A stretch of 64,000 bases of DNA from assembly GCA_038501625.1 (NCBI GenBank), contig JAZAYU010000355.1:372001-436000 (forward strand), read 5' to 3'. Positions 11,066 to 22,994 of this stretch are shown here, in pieces. Source of the DNA: Corbicula japonica. Taxonomy: Eukaryota > Mollusca > Bivalvia > Venerida > Cyrenidae. Under the pieces are notes generated by a model. That model was given only the letters and a program-made list of their open reading frames with translations, did no database searches and was not told the origin of the DNA. Each line of letters opens with the position of its first letter. Within the stretch, counting starts at the first letter, position 1. Both the position numbers and the translations under genes were made by a program.

Positions 11066-12380
11066 ATGTATTTAAATTTGAAAGTGACGGAACTACTTCC
11101 TCAGAAAGCCCCTCGCCTTCGCTAATTTCTTAGTCTCGCCTAAATATAGAGGCACTGTAAGACAATTGTATAATATCATACTAATGCTTCTCTTTTTGCA
11201 AGTCATCTAACCGAGAAAAAAAAACATTTATACTATGAGAGAGTCTATAATTATTATAATCCACTTGAAGCAGGAGCCGTTATAGGACTAGAGCCGTTAT
11301 AACCTTTATAACACTGACGTCATTTTTCGAGATCAATATTCCTTCCGGCATGTCAATGCATTCAATTTCGGAAATCTTTTGGGATTTTATTACTCAAGTG
11401 TGTTTTAATTATTGTTTAGTCTGTGCTGATGGATTTACATGCTTGATGATCCTGATAATCTGAATGCCTGCGTCTAGGCCATTTCGGTTTCTAAATAAAA
11501 ACTAAAATGGCTTTGTTGCTGGTGTTAAATTTCAACTGACAGAAGAGAAGAAGGAAACAACAAAAACAACAACAAAGAATATTCTTTTGAAGTTGTGTGT
11601 ATATTTGGACAAGGAAATTCAGCAATAAGCTTTTTTTCAAGAACTGGATTTGCACATTGGAAGCCTACTACCAGTCAGTAACACTCGAAAGAGGAGTGGA
11701 CAGTATATACAGAGATAGATAAAACCAGCCGTTCAATGATGACAGCAGGTTTGTCGGCTGATCCCAATGGTTTTTGCAAATTTTTTTTGTTTCAAATTCT
11801 AAAAAGATACACCTCATATGTTTTAGATATTTCAGTTTTCTTTGCATATAAAAGCAAAATCAGTTTAAACAAAATGGCCGACTTTTTTTACAAACTATTG
11901 TCTCACTCACTGATGTATTCATACGCCAACAAGATTTCAATTCTTTTAAAAAAATAAACAAAAAAGTGTTTATTTATGCAATAATAAGCTCATAAGCGCA
12001 TGTGCAAATGATCATTATTTTGACTGTTTTTTAAATTTCTTACTAAAACAATTGCCTGTAGAACAAACATAATTGGAATCGGACAAAAAAAAATGGCAGG
12101 GCCATTATCACATTATCACTTTTAAGCCCAGGGCCTTGGTTTGATAATGAGGCTGGTGACATGATAATAAGTTTTGACACCATACAATTTTGTTACTATT
12201 TATAGTAACACATGTAATAACACTGAATAATGATGGTCATTTAATGTTATTATATGTTGTTATAAACCTTCACAAGGCTTGTACATATACTAACATAACA
12301 ACTGTGTGGTATTTATTAAATTAGATTCACTCTATATTGCTTGATGCACATAGGAAATAATATGCTTTTCTGTTTTGCAG
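11066..12380. other. SMYD intron 1 sequence, nothing recognised
   Basis: No supported gene, RNA or shared repeat. One frame of 73 codons at 11736-11957 has no family signature. Confidence 0.45.
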
Positions 12381-12444
12381 CAGTGAAAGTTTAAAGAAGT
12401 GTACTGGATGTGGATTTCTGTGGTACTGTGACAGGGCTTGTCAG
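12381..12444 (+). CDS. SMYD3-like: SMYD-like exon 2 (MYND core)
   Basis: Bounded by acceptor TGTTTTGCAG and donor GTAGGA. The first base completes the Ser codon begun in exon 1, and the exon ends on a codon boundary. It encodes residues 32-53 with the MYND cysteines C39, C42, C48 and C52 in KCTGCGFLWYCDRACQ. Together with exons 1 and 3 the spacing is C-x2-C-x9-C-x2-C-x5-C-x3-C-x7-H-x3-C, a textbook MYND finger. Confidence 0.92.
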
Positions 12445-12454
12445 GTAGGACAGT

Positions 12455-12545
12455 TATAATTAGATACCATTTCAGCCAATCTGAATCAGATTCTTGAGAC
12501 CTGAGACTGGTATCCATCTCAGTTTTATGATCTTGGGAACAGTGT
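12455..12545. repeat. half foldback element (AACCAGTCTC family)
   Basis: Contains ACCATTTCAGCCAATC, TTGAGACCTGAGACTGGT and a CAGTTTTATGATCTTGGG edge. It is one arm of the palindromic family seen intact at 29085-29224. Confidence 0.6.
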
Positions 12546-13381
12546 ACACTCAGAATATAGGTAGACTTCAATGCCTTTCCAATCTCAGTGTAGGAAAGCT
12601 TTTCAGTACAGATAACCCTTAAGTGCACCATTTAATATTGTGAATAGTTGGACAGTTAATACCACCCCCCGGTATATACTGATGGTTTTACCAGTATTTA
12701 CTGTCCAGGAAAATTCTCCCCAAAGTGGCAAATACTGGCAAATACTACACAGACAATTTATTTTGCCTTAAAATACTGAGAAATCTTAACTTAGTTGACT
12801 GCTATTAATGTACAATCACAATAATAATAAAATTACTTAGATATTTTAATTAAATTTCATTTCAGGTGATCATTATAAGCACTTAGGCCTACAGTAAAAA
12901 TAAATCTTAAAGAACTGTCTTTTTTACTTGGAACCGAAAAATACAGCAAGTGAGAAATTAATGCTAATCCACCTGTGCACCTGCCATTGACACTTAACAA
13001 GCAAAGCCATAAGGTCTATACTATTAAAACAACAGGTTTCAGACAAGGGGCTATTGTGCCACCCAGGTTTTGACAATTGTCAACAGGGAATTGACCTTTA
13101 GGAATATGTGACCATTTACAATGATTTGGGGGTCAATGGTCCGAGTGACCTTCAATTGAAAATTGGTTTCTAATCAGTACAAACTGAAGAACGTTTTACC
13201 TAAGTCATACCTGTGTATGTAGATTAGTTATGGTCAGTTGTTGATCTCTATTTGATTTGGGTTTAAACGTCAAACTAAACTGGATATTAGTTTGTGAATA
13301 CTTACTTAAAATACTACAAATTTCGATTTCAGTTAGATTTTGGCTTGCAACCAAAATATCAAACATGATGCGTATGTTTAA
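12546..13381. other. SMYD intron 2 sequence, nothing recognised
   Basis: No gene or shared repeat identified. Confidence 0.45.
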
Positions 13382-16300
13382 CAGGGGTTCCACTTGGCTC
13401 TGAAAGCCAAGGGTCAATGACCCTTGGGCCAAAATTTTCAAGGGTCATTTTCAAATTTTCAGGGGTCATCATCAAATGTTCATGGTCATGTATGTGTCAA
13501 TGCCGTGCGAAACCGACTGCTGCAAAGCTTTCCCTATTCATATTTGTTTAAATCTCATACTAAAAACAATACTGTTAAAATCAATTTTACACAATCTTTA
13601 TTCATAGAATATTTACCAGCCTTCACATATATTGTTGAACAATATGACAGGTAGCAAAATGAACAATGGACAATAATAAATAACATGCCACATTACTGAC
13701 TGACAACTGACAAAAATCACATCACTCTGGTACAACAAGCAAAAAAATGTTTGGTGTATGCTTAAGCATGCCTGTCAAGAGCACTGTGTTGAAAATTTGA
13801 GTTGCCGCTAGTTGAAAACGTGTTTTTCTTTTTACCATTTCTACACAAAGTACAGAACATTGCCATGATTCCATCACTGTTTGGTTCATGCGCGAGGCAG
13901 TCAAATTATGTTAGCCAATTTGAGTTAAACTTTCTCACAACTTTTTTAGAAGCACTCGAGAAAAAATTCAGTCGAATCAGCTGTTTTATTTCTTTTTACG
14001 CGAGTACCGGTCAAACTCTCGAAATCGAATTTTGCGTCAACATTCGAATCCTCAACGGGTCGCTTTAAACCGCCAGACATGAATTGAAATAAGCTGGTCT
14101 GAACCTTTTTTCGCGATGCATAAATCGAGATTACCGAGGAATATAAAACTACTTTGAAATTCAGTTGCAACGTGACACATCTTCTATAAATTTTTCCAAT
14201 TACGATCTCAAAGACAAACAAGAGGGCCATGATGGCCCTTATATCGCTCACCTGAGTACAAAAGTACTCTCAGCTTGTGGTTTCAGACAAGAAGATTTTT
14301 AAAGTTTTTCCTATATCAGTCTATATAAAATAACCCTGGGGCGGGGCCAATTTTGACCCCAGGGAAATCATTTGAACAATCTTTGAAGATTTCCACTAGA
14401 AGGTGCTAAATGCCAAATATCTAAGCTCTAGGCCTTGTGGTTTCAGACAAGAAGGTTTTTAAAGTTTTTCCTATACAAGTCTATATAAAATGAAGTGACC
14501 CCTGGGGCGGGGCCAATTTAGACCCCTGGGAAATAATTTGAACAATCTTTGTAGAGTTTCACAAGAGGATGCTTAATGCCAAATATCTAAGCTCTAGGCC
14601 TTGTGGTTTCAGACAAGAAGATTTTTAAAGTTTTTCCTATACAAGTCTATATAAAATGAAGTGACCCCTGGGGCGGGGCCAATTTAGACCCCAGGGAAAT
14701 AATTTGAACAATCTTTGTAGAGTTCCACTAGAGGATGCTAAATGCCATATATCTAAGCTCTAGGCCTTGTGGTTTCAGACAAGAAGATTTTTAAAGTTTT
14801 TCCTATACAAGTCTATATAAAATGTAGTGACCCCTGGGGCGGGGCCAATTTAGACCCCTGGGAAATAATTTGAACAATCTTTGTAGAGTTTCACAAGAGG
14901 ATGCTTAATGCCAAATATCTAAGCTCTAGGCCTTGTGGTTTCAGACAAGAAGATTTTTAAAGTTTTTCCTATACAAGTCTATATAAAATGTAGTGACCCC
15001 TGGGGCGGGGCCAATTTAGACCCCTGGGAAATAATTTGAACAATCTTTGTAGAGTTTCACAAGAGGATGCTTAATGCCAAATATCTAAGCTCTAGGCCTT
15101 GTGGTTTCAGACAAGAAGATTTTTAAAGTTTTTCCTATATAAGTCTATATCAAATGAAGTGATCCCTGGGGCTGGGCCACTTTAGACCCCAGGGAAATAA
15201 TTTGAATAATCTTTGTAGAGTTTCACAAGAGGATGCTTAATGCCAAATATCTAAGCTCTAGGCCTTGTGGTTTCAGACAAGAAGATTTTTAAAGTGTTTC
15301 CTATATAAGTCTATGTCAAATGAAGTGACCCCTGGGGCGGGGCCAATTTAGACCCCAGGGAAATAATTTGAACAATCTTTGTAGAGTTCCACTTGAGGAT
15401 GCTAAATGCCAAATATCTAAGCTCTAGGCCTTGTGGTTTCAGACAAGAAGAGTTTTAAAGTTTTTCCTATATAAGTCTATGTAAAATGAAGTGACCCCTG
15501 GGGCGGGGCCAATTTTGACCCTAGGGAAATAATTTGAACAATCTTTGTAGAGTTCCACTAGAGGATGCTAAATGCCAAATATCTAAGCTCTAGGCCTTGT
15601 GGTTTCAGACAAGAAGATTTTTAAAGTTTTTCCTATATAAGTCTATATAAAATGAAGTGACCCCTGGGGCGGGGCCAATTGTGACCCCAGGGGAATAATT
15701 TGAACAATCTTTGTAGAGTTCCACTTGAGGATGCTAAATGCCAAATATCTAAGCTCTAGGCCTTGTGGTTTCAGACAAGAAGATTTTTAAAGTTTTTCCT
15801 ATATAAAATGAAGTGACCCCTGGGGCGGGGCCAATTTTGACCCCAGGGAAATAATTTGAACAATCTTTGTAGAGTTCCACTAGAGGATGCTAAATGCCAA
15901 ATATCTAAGCTCTAGGCCTTGTGGTTTCAGACAAGAAGATTTTTAAAGTTTTTCCTATACAAGTCTATGTAAAATGAAGTTACCCCTGGGGCGGGGCCAA
16001 TTTTGATCCCAGGGAAATACTTTGAACAATCTTTGTAGAGTTCCACTAGAGGATGCTAAATGGCAAATATCTAAGCTCTAGGCCTTATGGTTTCAGACAA
16101 GAAGATTTTTAAAGTTTTTCCTATATAAGTCTTTGTAAAATGAAGTGACCCCTGGGGCGGGGCCAATTTTGACCCCAGGGAAATAATTTGAACAATCTTT
16201 GTAGAGCTCCACTAGAGGATGCTAAATGCCAAATATCTAAGCTCTAGGCCTTGTGGTTTCAGACAAGAAGATTTTTAAAGTTTTTCCTTTCGGTTGCCAT

Positions 16301-16939
16301 GGCAAAATAGAGTTCTGCATGGAATTGATTTCTTTGAACAACTTTGGAAGAGCTTCATGCAAGGAACATACGTGGCAAGTTTCATCAAAATTGGCCAAGC
16401 CGTTTCAGAGAAGAAGTCGATTGAAGCAATTGTTGACGACGGACGACGGACATCAGGCGGTCACAAAAGCTCACCTTGTCACTACGTGACAGGTGAGCTA
16501 AAAATCCATTTACCCTTTACGCCGTTATCTGAAAACGTCTGATGATTTAACTCGCCGATAATCCTGTCATCACTCGACAAATCTCATTAAACCAATTAAC
16601 CTTTCATGTTTCTATAATTGTCCCATCATCAGTGATCATAATATACAGGCGCGCGTGAAGTATCGATAATTTGCTTACACATCAATTAACTTTTTAACCA
16701 CAGGTGTGTTGAAACGTTTCAGTAAGCGAGACTGATTATTGGTAAATCGGCGTTTACGATTGGCCAGTTGTGATTGCGTTAGGCGGGATTTCGATGTTAT
16801 TTTTGATTTGATTGACGCACAGGTCGAATACGCCCCGGGTCATGATGACGCATGCTCCAGATTTACGACGCGTCAATTTGGCGTATTTTATAAATCTCCC
16901 GGGTCAAACCCCGAGCTTCCGGGTCAAATGGAACCCCTG
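13382..16939. mobile_element. hAT-like element split by a Helentron-like insertion
   Basis: Outer 11-bp inverted repeats CAGGGGTTCCA / TGGAACCCCTG enclose about 1.28 kb of its own sequence plus the 2.28-kb element at 14217-16499. The ends carry repeated GGGTCA motifs on both sides. No target duplication could be confirmed and no transposase frame is present, so assignment rests on the termini. Confidence 0.5.
14217..16499 (-). mobile_element. Helentron-like non-autonomous element (family AGCTCACC), copy 1
   Basis: On the minus strand it begins AGCTCACCTGTCACG after a T-run and ends with the inset complement AGGTGAGCGATATAAG, the hairpin GGGCCATCATGGCCC and terminal TCTTGT. The core is about 13 head-to-tail units of 166 bp, each with CCCCTGGGGCGGGGCC and GCTCTAGGCCTTGTGG. 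Asymmetric terminal inverted repeats, a 3' hairpin, a CTTGT end and a tandem core are the marks of Helentron-derived (HINE/pearl-type) elements. No coding capacity. Confidence 0.8.
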
Positions 16940-18436
16940 CTGTTACCCAATTGGGTTTGGGGTGGTAATTTCATAATGTAGAATGATGAACACCATGTAA
17001 GTTCTAAGTTTAATAAATCATAACGAAGATCTACGACTTTGCAACACACATTCACTAATATGACATTAATGAAACACAGTTCCATATAATGTTGTAATAT
17101 AATTATAAAGTCCCAGGTACATGTATTTTCGTGGTCTCGCGCCCTTAATAATCCGGAAAACTCTGAGTTATAATGTCTGCAAGGAATCCGGCTCTGAAAT
17201 AGATGTAACATCATGATTCTTGAGTCCCATGTGTATACATTAAGCTTAATAGTTGCTCAGTCACATACGATATTGAACACATGAATAGGTGTCGGACATC
17301 ATTCCGAGCTTAAAGATAGCACAGTGGTCCAAATTGTTAAAACATGATGAAATGACATTTATCATAAAAACGCGTACATTTAATAAATTACAAGAAAGAG
17401 ATTGGGTTTACATTTTAACACATCAAACTTACCAGGTTTCTGGAACCTGCAAAGCCACTCTCACAAACAAACCTCCCTGTGACCTTACTGTGCTGTGCTG
17501 TAGATTGTAGGTGCTTCAACTTTAACTGCTGTTAATAACAAAAGAAGATTAAATACATGCTGTTATATTTGGGGGAAAAGTAATCGAAGAAATGGAAAGT
17601 TGTCATTTGCGACTGCCATCTTTCAGTTACCAAAACTGTACAACTTTACAAATGTTTTCAATCGAAATATAGAATAACATTATGGATTAAGCATTCCAGC
17701 AAGCCAGCATTTACCTTCATGAACTGCTAATAGTCAGACAACCCTAAAACAGTAGAAAACCATTTTATACGTCTGAACCATTCGAACACCAAATGAAGTG
17801 CCACCTGCGCTTTCCTTGAAAATCGCTCACCCATCTCATTTCCGGTTAAAACCAGTTAAAATAATTAACGGAAAGAAGACCAGCTGAAATTAGACTCTAA
17901 CACAGCCGAGGGTACTATTAAAGAGACTATAAGAATGGAAATACGTAGCAGAGACTAAACTATAAAATACAGACCCTACTACACGTAGCTACTGATATTT
18001 TCATTGTGAAGTATAATTGACAGAACTTTCTTCATTGTTAATCACACCTTCAGGTTGCTTTACTTTAAGCCACACCTTTTGTTATTGTTTCAACATCCAC
18101 AAGGAGAATGAACCAACAGTGACAAATATTTGATTGACAGTAAAATCAGTTTGGAAGTAAAATACAGCTTCTTTTAATTGGAGCAGCAGTTTTAACAGTC
18201 GTCACATGACAAACAACGTGGTCGGCATCTTGTGGAGTGCCACAGTGCAACAGGTGTTTATGAGGGTTGCTCGCTGGGTCAGTATCTAATTGAAATCGAA
18301 ATTTGTTGTAAATCTATTTATTGTCACTGATCATGGCATATAGATTGAGAGGTTGGTGCTAGTGTAGCCTTCATTTATGAAAGAAAGGGAAAAATCCTGA
18401 TCTTTTAAATTTTATAAAATCACTTTGTTTTTGCAG
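16940..18436. other. rest of SMYD intron 2, nothing recognised
   Basis: No gene or shared repeat was found in this 1.5-kb stretch. Confidence 0.45.
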
Positions 18437-18602
18437 AAAAGAGACTGGGTGGTTCACAAACAAGAATGTAAATGTTTAAAGCAAGTTTTGCCCAAGATTC
18501 CAATGGACTCAGTAAGGATGATGCTACGACTCATTATTTCCAAGGCACAGAATCTGCCGATGAATTCCCAGTGGTCTCGCACTTGGGAGGAATTAATGAC
18601 CC
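18437..18602 (+). CDS. SMYD3-like: SMYD-like exon 3 (end of MYND finger)
   Basis: Acceptor TTTTTGCAG, donor GTGAGT. Encodes residues 54-108 plus one base. KRDWVVHKQECKCLK holds the last MYND ligands H60 and C64, and the following PKIPMDSVRMMLRLI matches the first helix after the finger in SMYD proteins. Codon phase agrees with exons 2 and 4. Confidence 0.92.
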
Positions 18603-18680
18603 GTGAGTGCTTTTTAAACTTTTACTTCATAGATGTGGATTTTATCACATATGCAACCATATTTAAAGATTCTAATTAGG

Positions 18681-18818
18681 ATGTGCCAGCTGATCTGGAT
18701 CTACACTTTTTGCCCATGGGATATAAGCATATCATAAAAAAATGGGTTAACCCTTTACTCTATGACATATAGCTGTTACCAATGGGAAAACATTTTAGAT
18801 CCAGATCAGCTGGCATTA
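18681..18818. repeat. short TIR/foldback element (GCCAGCTGATCTGG family)
   Basis: Perfect 20-bp inverted repeats TGCCAGCTGATCTGGATCTA (18685-18704) and complement (18796-18815) around a centre containing AACCCTTTACTCTATGAC. Relatives lie at 20495-20540, 20712-20740, 21368-21535, 29225-29270, 29510-29660 and 44775-44960. No coding capacity. Confidence 0.8.
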
Positions 18819-19715
18819 GGTTATTTCTGACTAAGAAGCTAGTAAAGATCCTGATCTGACAGCACTGTTGTGTTGGCTGATTCAGATCTACATTGTTTAC
18901 ACTAAAATTACCTGTCAATATGAAATAAGTGGGTAATTACTATAGAGTATTTATTAAAATCCATGTTGTAAGCTTGACTGAAGAATATGGCAAGCTGTTC
19001 TACTCCTTTGTTGGCATAAGATTTTCTATTAAAACTACTATGAATACAGCTTTCACACCTACTTTATTGTTCAACATCTGTTCCAAATCTTTATGCCAAT
19101 AACTCTAACTTCCATTTAAATCAAAATATGGTGATTTTTAAACTTAGAATTTAAAGGTAATCAGGGGACCCCCCACCATTTATAAAAAAGTTTTTCATTT
19201 ATGAGGGTATAGGAACATGTGACACATACATAGTTTTGTAAAAGTATTGAGTGGTTAAGAGTGTGGAGGATTGAAGAGGTCCTTGTCAGGTATTTGTCCA
19301 CAAACTTTTATTTTTTAAAACACAAGCCAACAACATTTTTGTTTTGGGGTGGAGTGGAGATTCAGGTACCTTTACACCACTCCTACCTCCCTCCTTCAAA
19401 AACAGCAATAACACACTTTTTGGTAGTGTGGTGGCAAAGGATAGGATAAGATCAAACTCCTGACTCAATCACCAGTTGAAAAAATGGTGCCCTATTTAAA
19501 ATATGCTTTAAATTATCTGCTTGCTAGATTTCCGACACTTGGAATAGTTGAGTATGCTGTGGTTTCTGAATGGCTGTTTTTATTCAAAATATTCAGTGAA
19601 ATTCAGCTGCATTTCCTCCTTCAAATAGCATATTTTTCCCTAAATTATGTAACCGAATGTTTAATTTGTTAAGTTACTATGTACTTTGTCAGAAATCAAT
19701 ACTGGGTGTTAAATT

Positions 19716-19902
19716 ACTAATGAAATTGCCTCTACCTGGTAGCAAACCTGCACCGTCGCGGTGACAGCACCTACCAGTAGTCCGTCAATTCAGACAATGT
19801 AACCAATTGAGCCAACCAGGATAACCCCAAAAAGGTTGATCTGATACACATTATCATTACTGCATGACATTGTACTGATAACAGTACTGACTATATGTAC
19901 TA
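19716..19902 (-). repeat. SINE copy abutting SMYD exon 4
   Basis: Degenerate member of the tRNA-derived family of 442-900 (minus-strand GGTTGGCTCAATTGG and a B-box-like stretch). Its tail, ACAGTACTGACTATATGTAC, ends about 22 bases before exon 4. The intron's likely branch point therefore overlaps the SINE edge. Confidence 0.7.
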
Positions 19903-19923
19903 AATCTTTGAGTGGTTCTACAG

Positions 19924-20054
19924 ACTCGGAAGAGATCAGGAATGATACAAGCAGGACACAACAGTTTGGCAAGATCGTGTTCACGCTGAATGAATATGCA
20001 GGAAAGTTTGTCACGCTGCCATCAGCAGGAGAACTGTTTGAACTGTTTTGTAAG
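19924..20054 (+). CDS. SMYD3-like: SMYD-like exon 4
   Basis: Acceptor GTTCTACAG, donor GTACGG. The first two bases complete His109; residues 110-152 follow and the exon ends on a codon boundary. It covers the linker between the MYND finger and the second SET half, ending in GELFELFCK, which aligns with the segment before the conserved NSFTI block. No catalytic residues. Confidence 0.85.
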
Positions 20055-20118
20055 GTACGGTGGCATACAAAATGAACTTAAAATTTCCCTTTACTCCTTA
20101 GATAAAGAGAATCTATCT

Positions 20119-20251
20119 TTGGTATTCGGTGAAGATCAAGGTATCTCAACCCGAGGGTAATGCTTTCCAGACGGAAACGAGGCTGTGCCGAGTTTCCGTA
20201 TGGAAAGCATTGCCCGAGGGTTGGGATACCACGATCATCGCCGAATACCAA
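20119..20251. repeat. 133-bp near-perfect foldback
   Basis: Ends TTGGTATTCGG and CCGAATACCAA. The arms run inward through AACCCGAGGGTAATGC and GGAAAC with few mismatches to a centre at GAGGCTGTGCCGA. It is a MITE-like hairpin without coding capacity. The adjacent 20260-20480 carries a second, looser inverted pair (TTCTCACTTACT / AGTAAGTGAGAA). Confidence 0.8.
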
Positions 20252-20587
20252 TGATTGATTATTTTTCTCACTTACTTCTTAAAGATTCAAACAAAATTCT
20301 TCAAAATTAAAACAAAACGAAGAATTTTAGAGAACTATTTCTTTCGCATAATTAATATGGTGCGCAATAATACGAAAGTACACGAGCTCGCACGCGGAGT
20401 GTTAGATAAGGCCATGCGAGATAAGGAAATCTCACACGGTTATAAATAGAGATTTTTCTGTCTAGTAAGTGAGAAACACCTTTCTTGCATTGTAGATTCA
20501 GATGAGCCAGCACATCCATGCTGTCTCACCATAATCTTCACTGTTCGCTATTAGATTTATGAGGTTATTTCTGATCAAGAAGTCACA

Positions 20588-20695
20588 GGTGAAGATCCAG
20601 AAACCAGTCTCAAATCTCAAGCATCTGATTGGCTGAAATGGCGACCAGTCGCCATTTCAGCCAATCAGATGCTTGAGATTTGAGACTGGTTTCCA
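20588..20695. repeat. perfect foldback element (AACCAGTCTC family)
   Basis: Arms of about 48 bp, GAAACCAGTCTCAAATCTCA onwards, pair with no mismatch around a centre at GGCGACCAGTCGCC. Sister copies lie at 29085-29224 (intact) and at 2005, 12455 and 30800 (worn). Confidence 0.9.
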
Positions 20696-21135
20696 GTCTT
20701 TCCAGATTAGATGGCATGGATGTGCCAGCTGATCTGGATGTACAATGATAGCATACAAGTTAAAACGGATATATATGGAGCAAATGGTTAACTTAATATT
20801 ATATTTTTCAGTCTTTTTCTTTCATGGACATGAAACAGCTCTTTTCATACATTAAGAAAGCTATTTTTAGTGATATAATTTTTACAAAAATGGTACAATA
20901 CTAACTTCATGCTGATTAAGTTTGAAGATCTGTCAGTCTTAGAAGATAAATAAATGCTCCACTAAAATTCATTTAAAGAATAATGAATTTGCAATTAATT
21001 AAAGCACTGTATATAAATATCTTTCTAAATGAAGCTCCTCAATTCATTATTCATCTGTGTGAATTTAGTTTTTCTGTATTCCTGCTTTGCCAAAAATCAA
21101 ATTTGGTTGACACATGGTTTTAATATTCATTTCAG

Positions 21136-21203
21136 ATGGTGATTAACAGTTTTACAATATGTGATGGTGAACAGCAAGATTTAGGCACAGGAATATACCT
21201 CAG
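21136..21203 (+). CDS. SMYD3-like: SMYD-like exon 5 (SET core NSFTI)
   Basis: Acceptor ATTTCAG, donor GTAATG. Residues 153-174 plus two bases. INSFTICDGEQQDLGTGIYL aligns position for position with the SMYD block that leads into the NHSC motif and contributes to the SAM and substrate pocket. Confidence 0.93.
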
Positions 21204-21367
21204 GTAATGCTATCCATGTTACATGTATTCCAACCCTCTTTTTAAATCTTCTACTTACCAGCAGATGTTACCTTGTTCTACAAATTATGATCATTCTTTA
21301 AAAAATCATTACAATTGATTATGTTTTTACATGTACCATTATTGAAGTACTTAATCTTTTTTTCACG

Positions 21368-21535
21368 TTAACCCTTTCCTCCATAATAAACATTTTTACG
21401 CATATGCAACCAGTGTTGATCCAGATCAGCTGGCACATCTGTGTTAGTGTATTGTAAGTAATGTGATTTTGATGTGCCAGCTGATCTGGATCTACACTGC
21501 TGGCCCATGTGATAACGGCATTTATAAAGGGTTGA
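21368..21535. repeat. palindromic element (GCCAGCTGATCTGG family)
   Basis: Outer arms AACCCTTTCCTCC / the AAAGGGTT side, and inner perfect arms GATCCAGATCAGCTGGCACA and complement at 21418-21440 and 21472-21491. Same family as 18681-18818 but with the modules inverted. Confidence 0.75.
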
Positions 21536-21730
21536 AGTATTATACATGTAAACTAAAACAAAAACAATTCACAATGACCTTAATGTGCTTATGTAATTAC
21601 AAGTAGATACTGTTTATGCCAGTCTTTGCTTACAAATGATTCCAATAAAACAGATCTAATCAAAATCCAGTCTAGTCGGATCACTTAAATTTAACAGTAC
21701 AATGTACCAACCTGGCCACTTATTTTTCAG

Positions 21731-21839
21731 CAGTTCAAAGTTAGATCACAGTTGTAAGCCTAATGCTGTTGCAAGTTTCCATGGTAGCACATTGGTTGTC
21801 AGGTCGACTGAAGAGATTGAGAACCCAACACCAGACAAG
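21731..21839 (+). CDS. SMYD3-like: SMYD-like exon 6 (DHSCKPN motif)
   Basis: Acceptor TATTTTTCAG, donor GTGAAA. The first base completes Ser175; residues 176-211 follow. SSKLDHSCKPNA is the SET NHSC-x-PN motif with Asp180 in place of Asn. Cys183 is the expected fourth post-SET zinc ligand. The acceptor reads CAGCAG, so use of the second AG would drop one Ser; the family alignment favours the first. The expected GE(E/Q)L before the catalytic strand is replaced by NPTPDK. Confidence 0.93.
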
Positions 21840-22877
21840 GTGAAAACTTTATCCATGCTTTGTTATTCTGCCATTACTTGGGGATTGTAGTTTACTGTCG
21901 TCTCTAAAATGAGGCAATAACAATGCTTTGGACACTAAAGAGGTGATGCATTTCATAAAAAATATCAATGAAAATATAGCAATTAATGTTTTAAAGAAAT
22001 TCTAGATATTCTGAAATTGGGTAGTGTCTATTCCCCATTAAGAGGATTATTGCCCTACATATTGAAGAGTTCTCATTAAGGCGTCACAAACATTGCAAAT
22101 GGCAAAAAGTGGCTAAAATTTCAAAAATGAATTTTGGGGGAAATACCTATTGCCACCTAGATTTTAGTAAAGAAATGTATTTAGCTAAGGATGTAGTTAA
22201 TGTTTGCAAGCTCAATTTAGTCTAATTCATGTTCTGATTACAAAGCACATGCTAAAATAAAAGAAAAAAACCTTTTGCTTAAGAACTCTGAAATTCATGG
22301 ACAATATACCAAAGCAACTCATACCTGAAATAAGTATATGCTGGTCTGCAATGTTTAGTGCCAATACGTCAAAATAATGTTCGGGCTTTCAAGAAATTCA
22401 AGAAAAATCAACTTAAGGTAACTTTCATGGACGTGTGGTTAATGCAGAAAGAAATGTTTTTCCACTTCATTCAGTGACTTAGTCTGTTGAATCAACAGTC
22501 AGTATGGCTGTATGACTTATTATTAGAATTATAGGTCAGTTAACCCTATTTAAGAACTTTAAAAAGGTCATATATTTTTCTCCATTTATTTGCAGTTGTA
22601 TAGCTTAATTCAATATCTAATACAAATGGCAATAGATATGTTGCCTCTTTTTCCAAGTTTTGACAATGTTTTATAAGCTTCTCTTTGATTAAAATGACCT
22701 TTAGATAATTATGCAGTGGGAACAGAAAATAACACCATGAACTTGAACTTGTGATAATATTATAACATTTGCAATTGCAGGTAGGTTAACCCTTTACTTC
22801 ATAGATATGGCTTTTATCACAATAGTGAACAATTTAGAATCTAAACTGTTCGGTTTTAGATTCATTAGATTTTTTTT
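21840..22877. other. SMYD intron 6, first part, nothing recognised
   Basis: AT-rich intron. The only repeat trace is the CCCTTTACTTCATAG module near 22790. Confidence 0.5.
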
Positions 22878-22918
22878 ATGCCCCCGCCATGAAATGGCGA
22901 CGGGCATTAAGAGTTGCT

Positions 22919-22994
22919 CCTGTCCGTCCGTCCTTCCGTCCGTCCTTCCGTCCGTCCGTCCGTCCGTTCGTCCGTCCGTCCGTCCGTCCGTCCG
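22919..22994. repeat. (TCCG)n microsatellite
   Basis: Run of CCGTCCGTCCGT units near the left end of the Helentron-like element; short TCCGTCCGTCC runs occur at the same place in the 51820 element. Confidence 0.9.

Noticed and set aside
14225..16500. CRISPR-like or satellite array (regular 166-bp repeats)
   Set aside because: Units are long, contiguous and without unique spacers, and the array is bounded by Helentron-type ends; it is the core of a mobile element in a eukaryotic genome.
16739..16981. 80-codon ORF near 16.8 kb
   Set aside because: Lies across the right end of the hAT-like element; composition follows its GGGTCA repeats.
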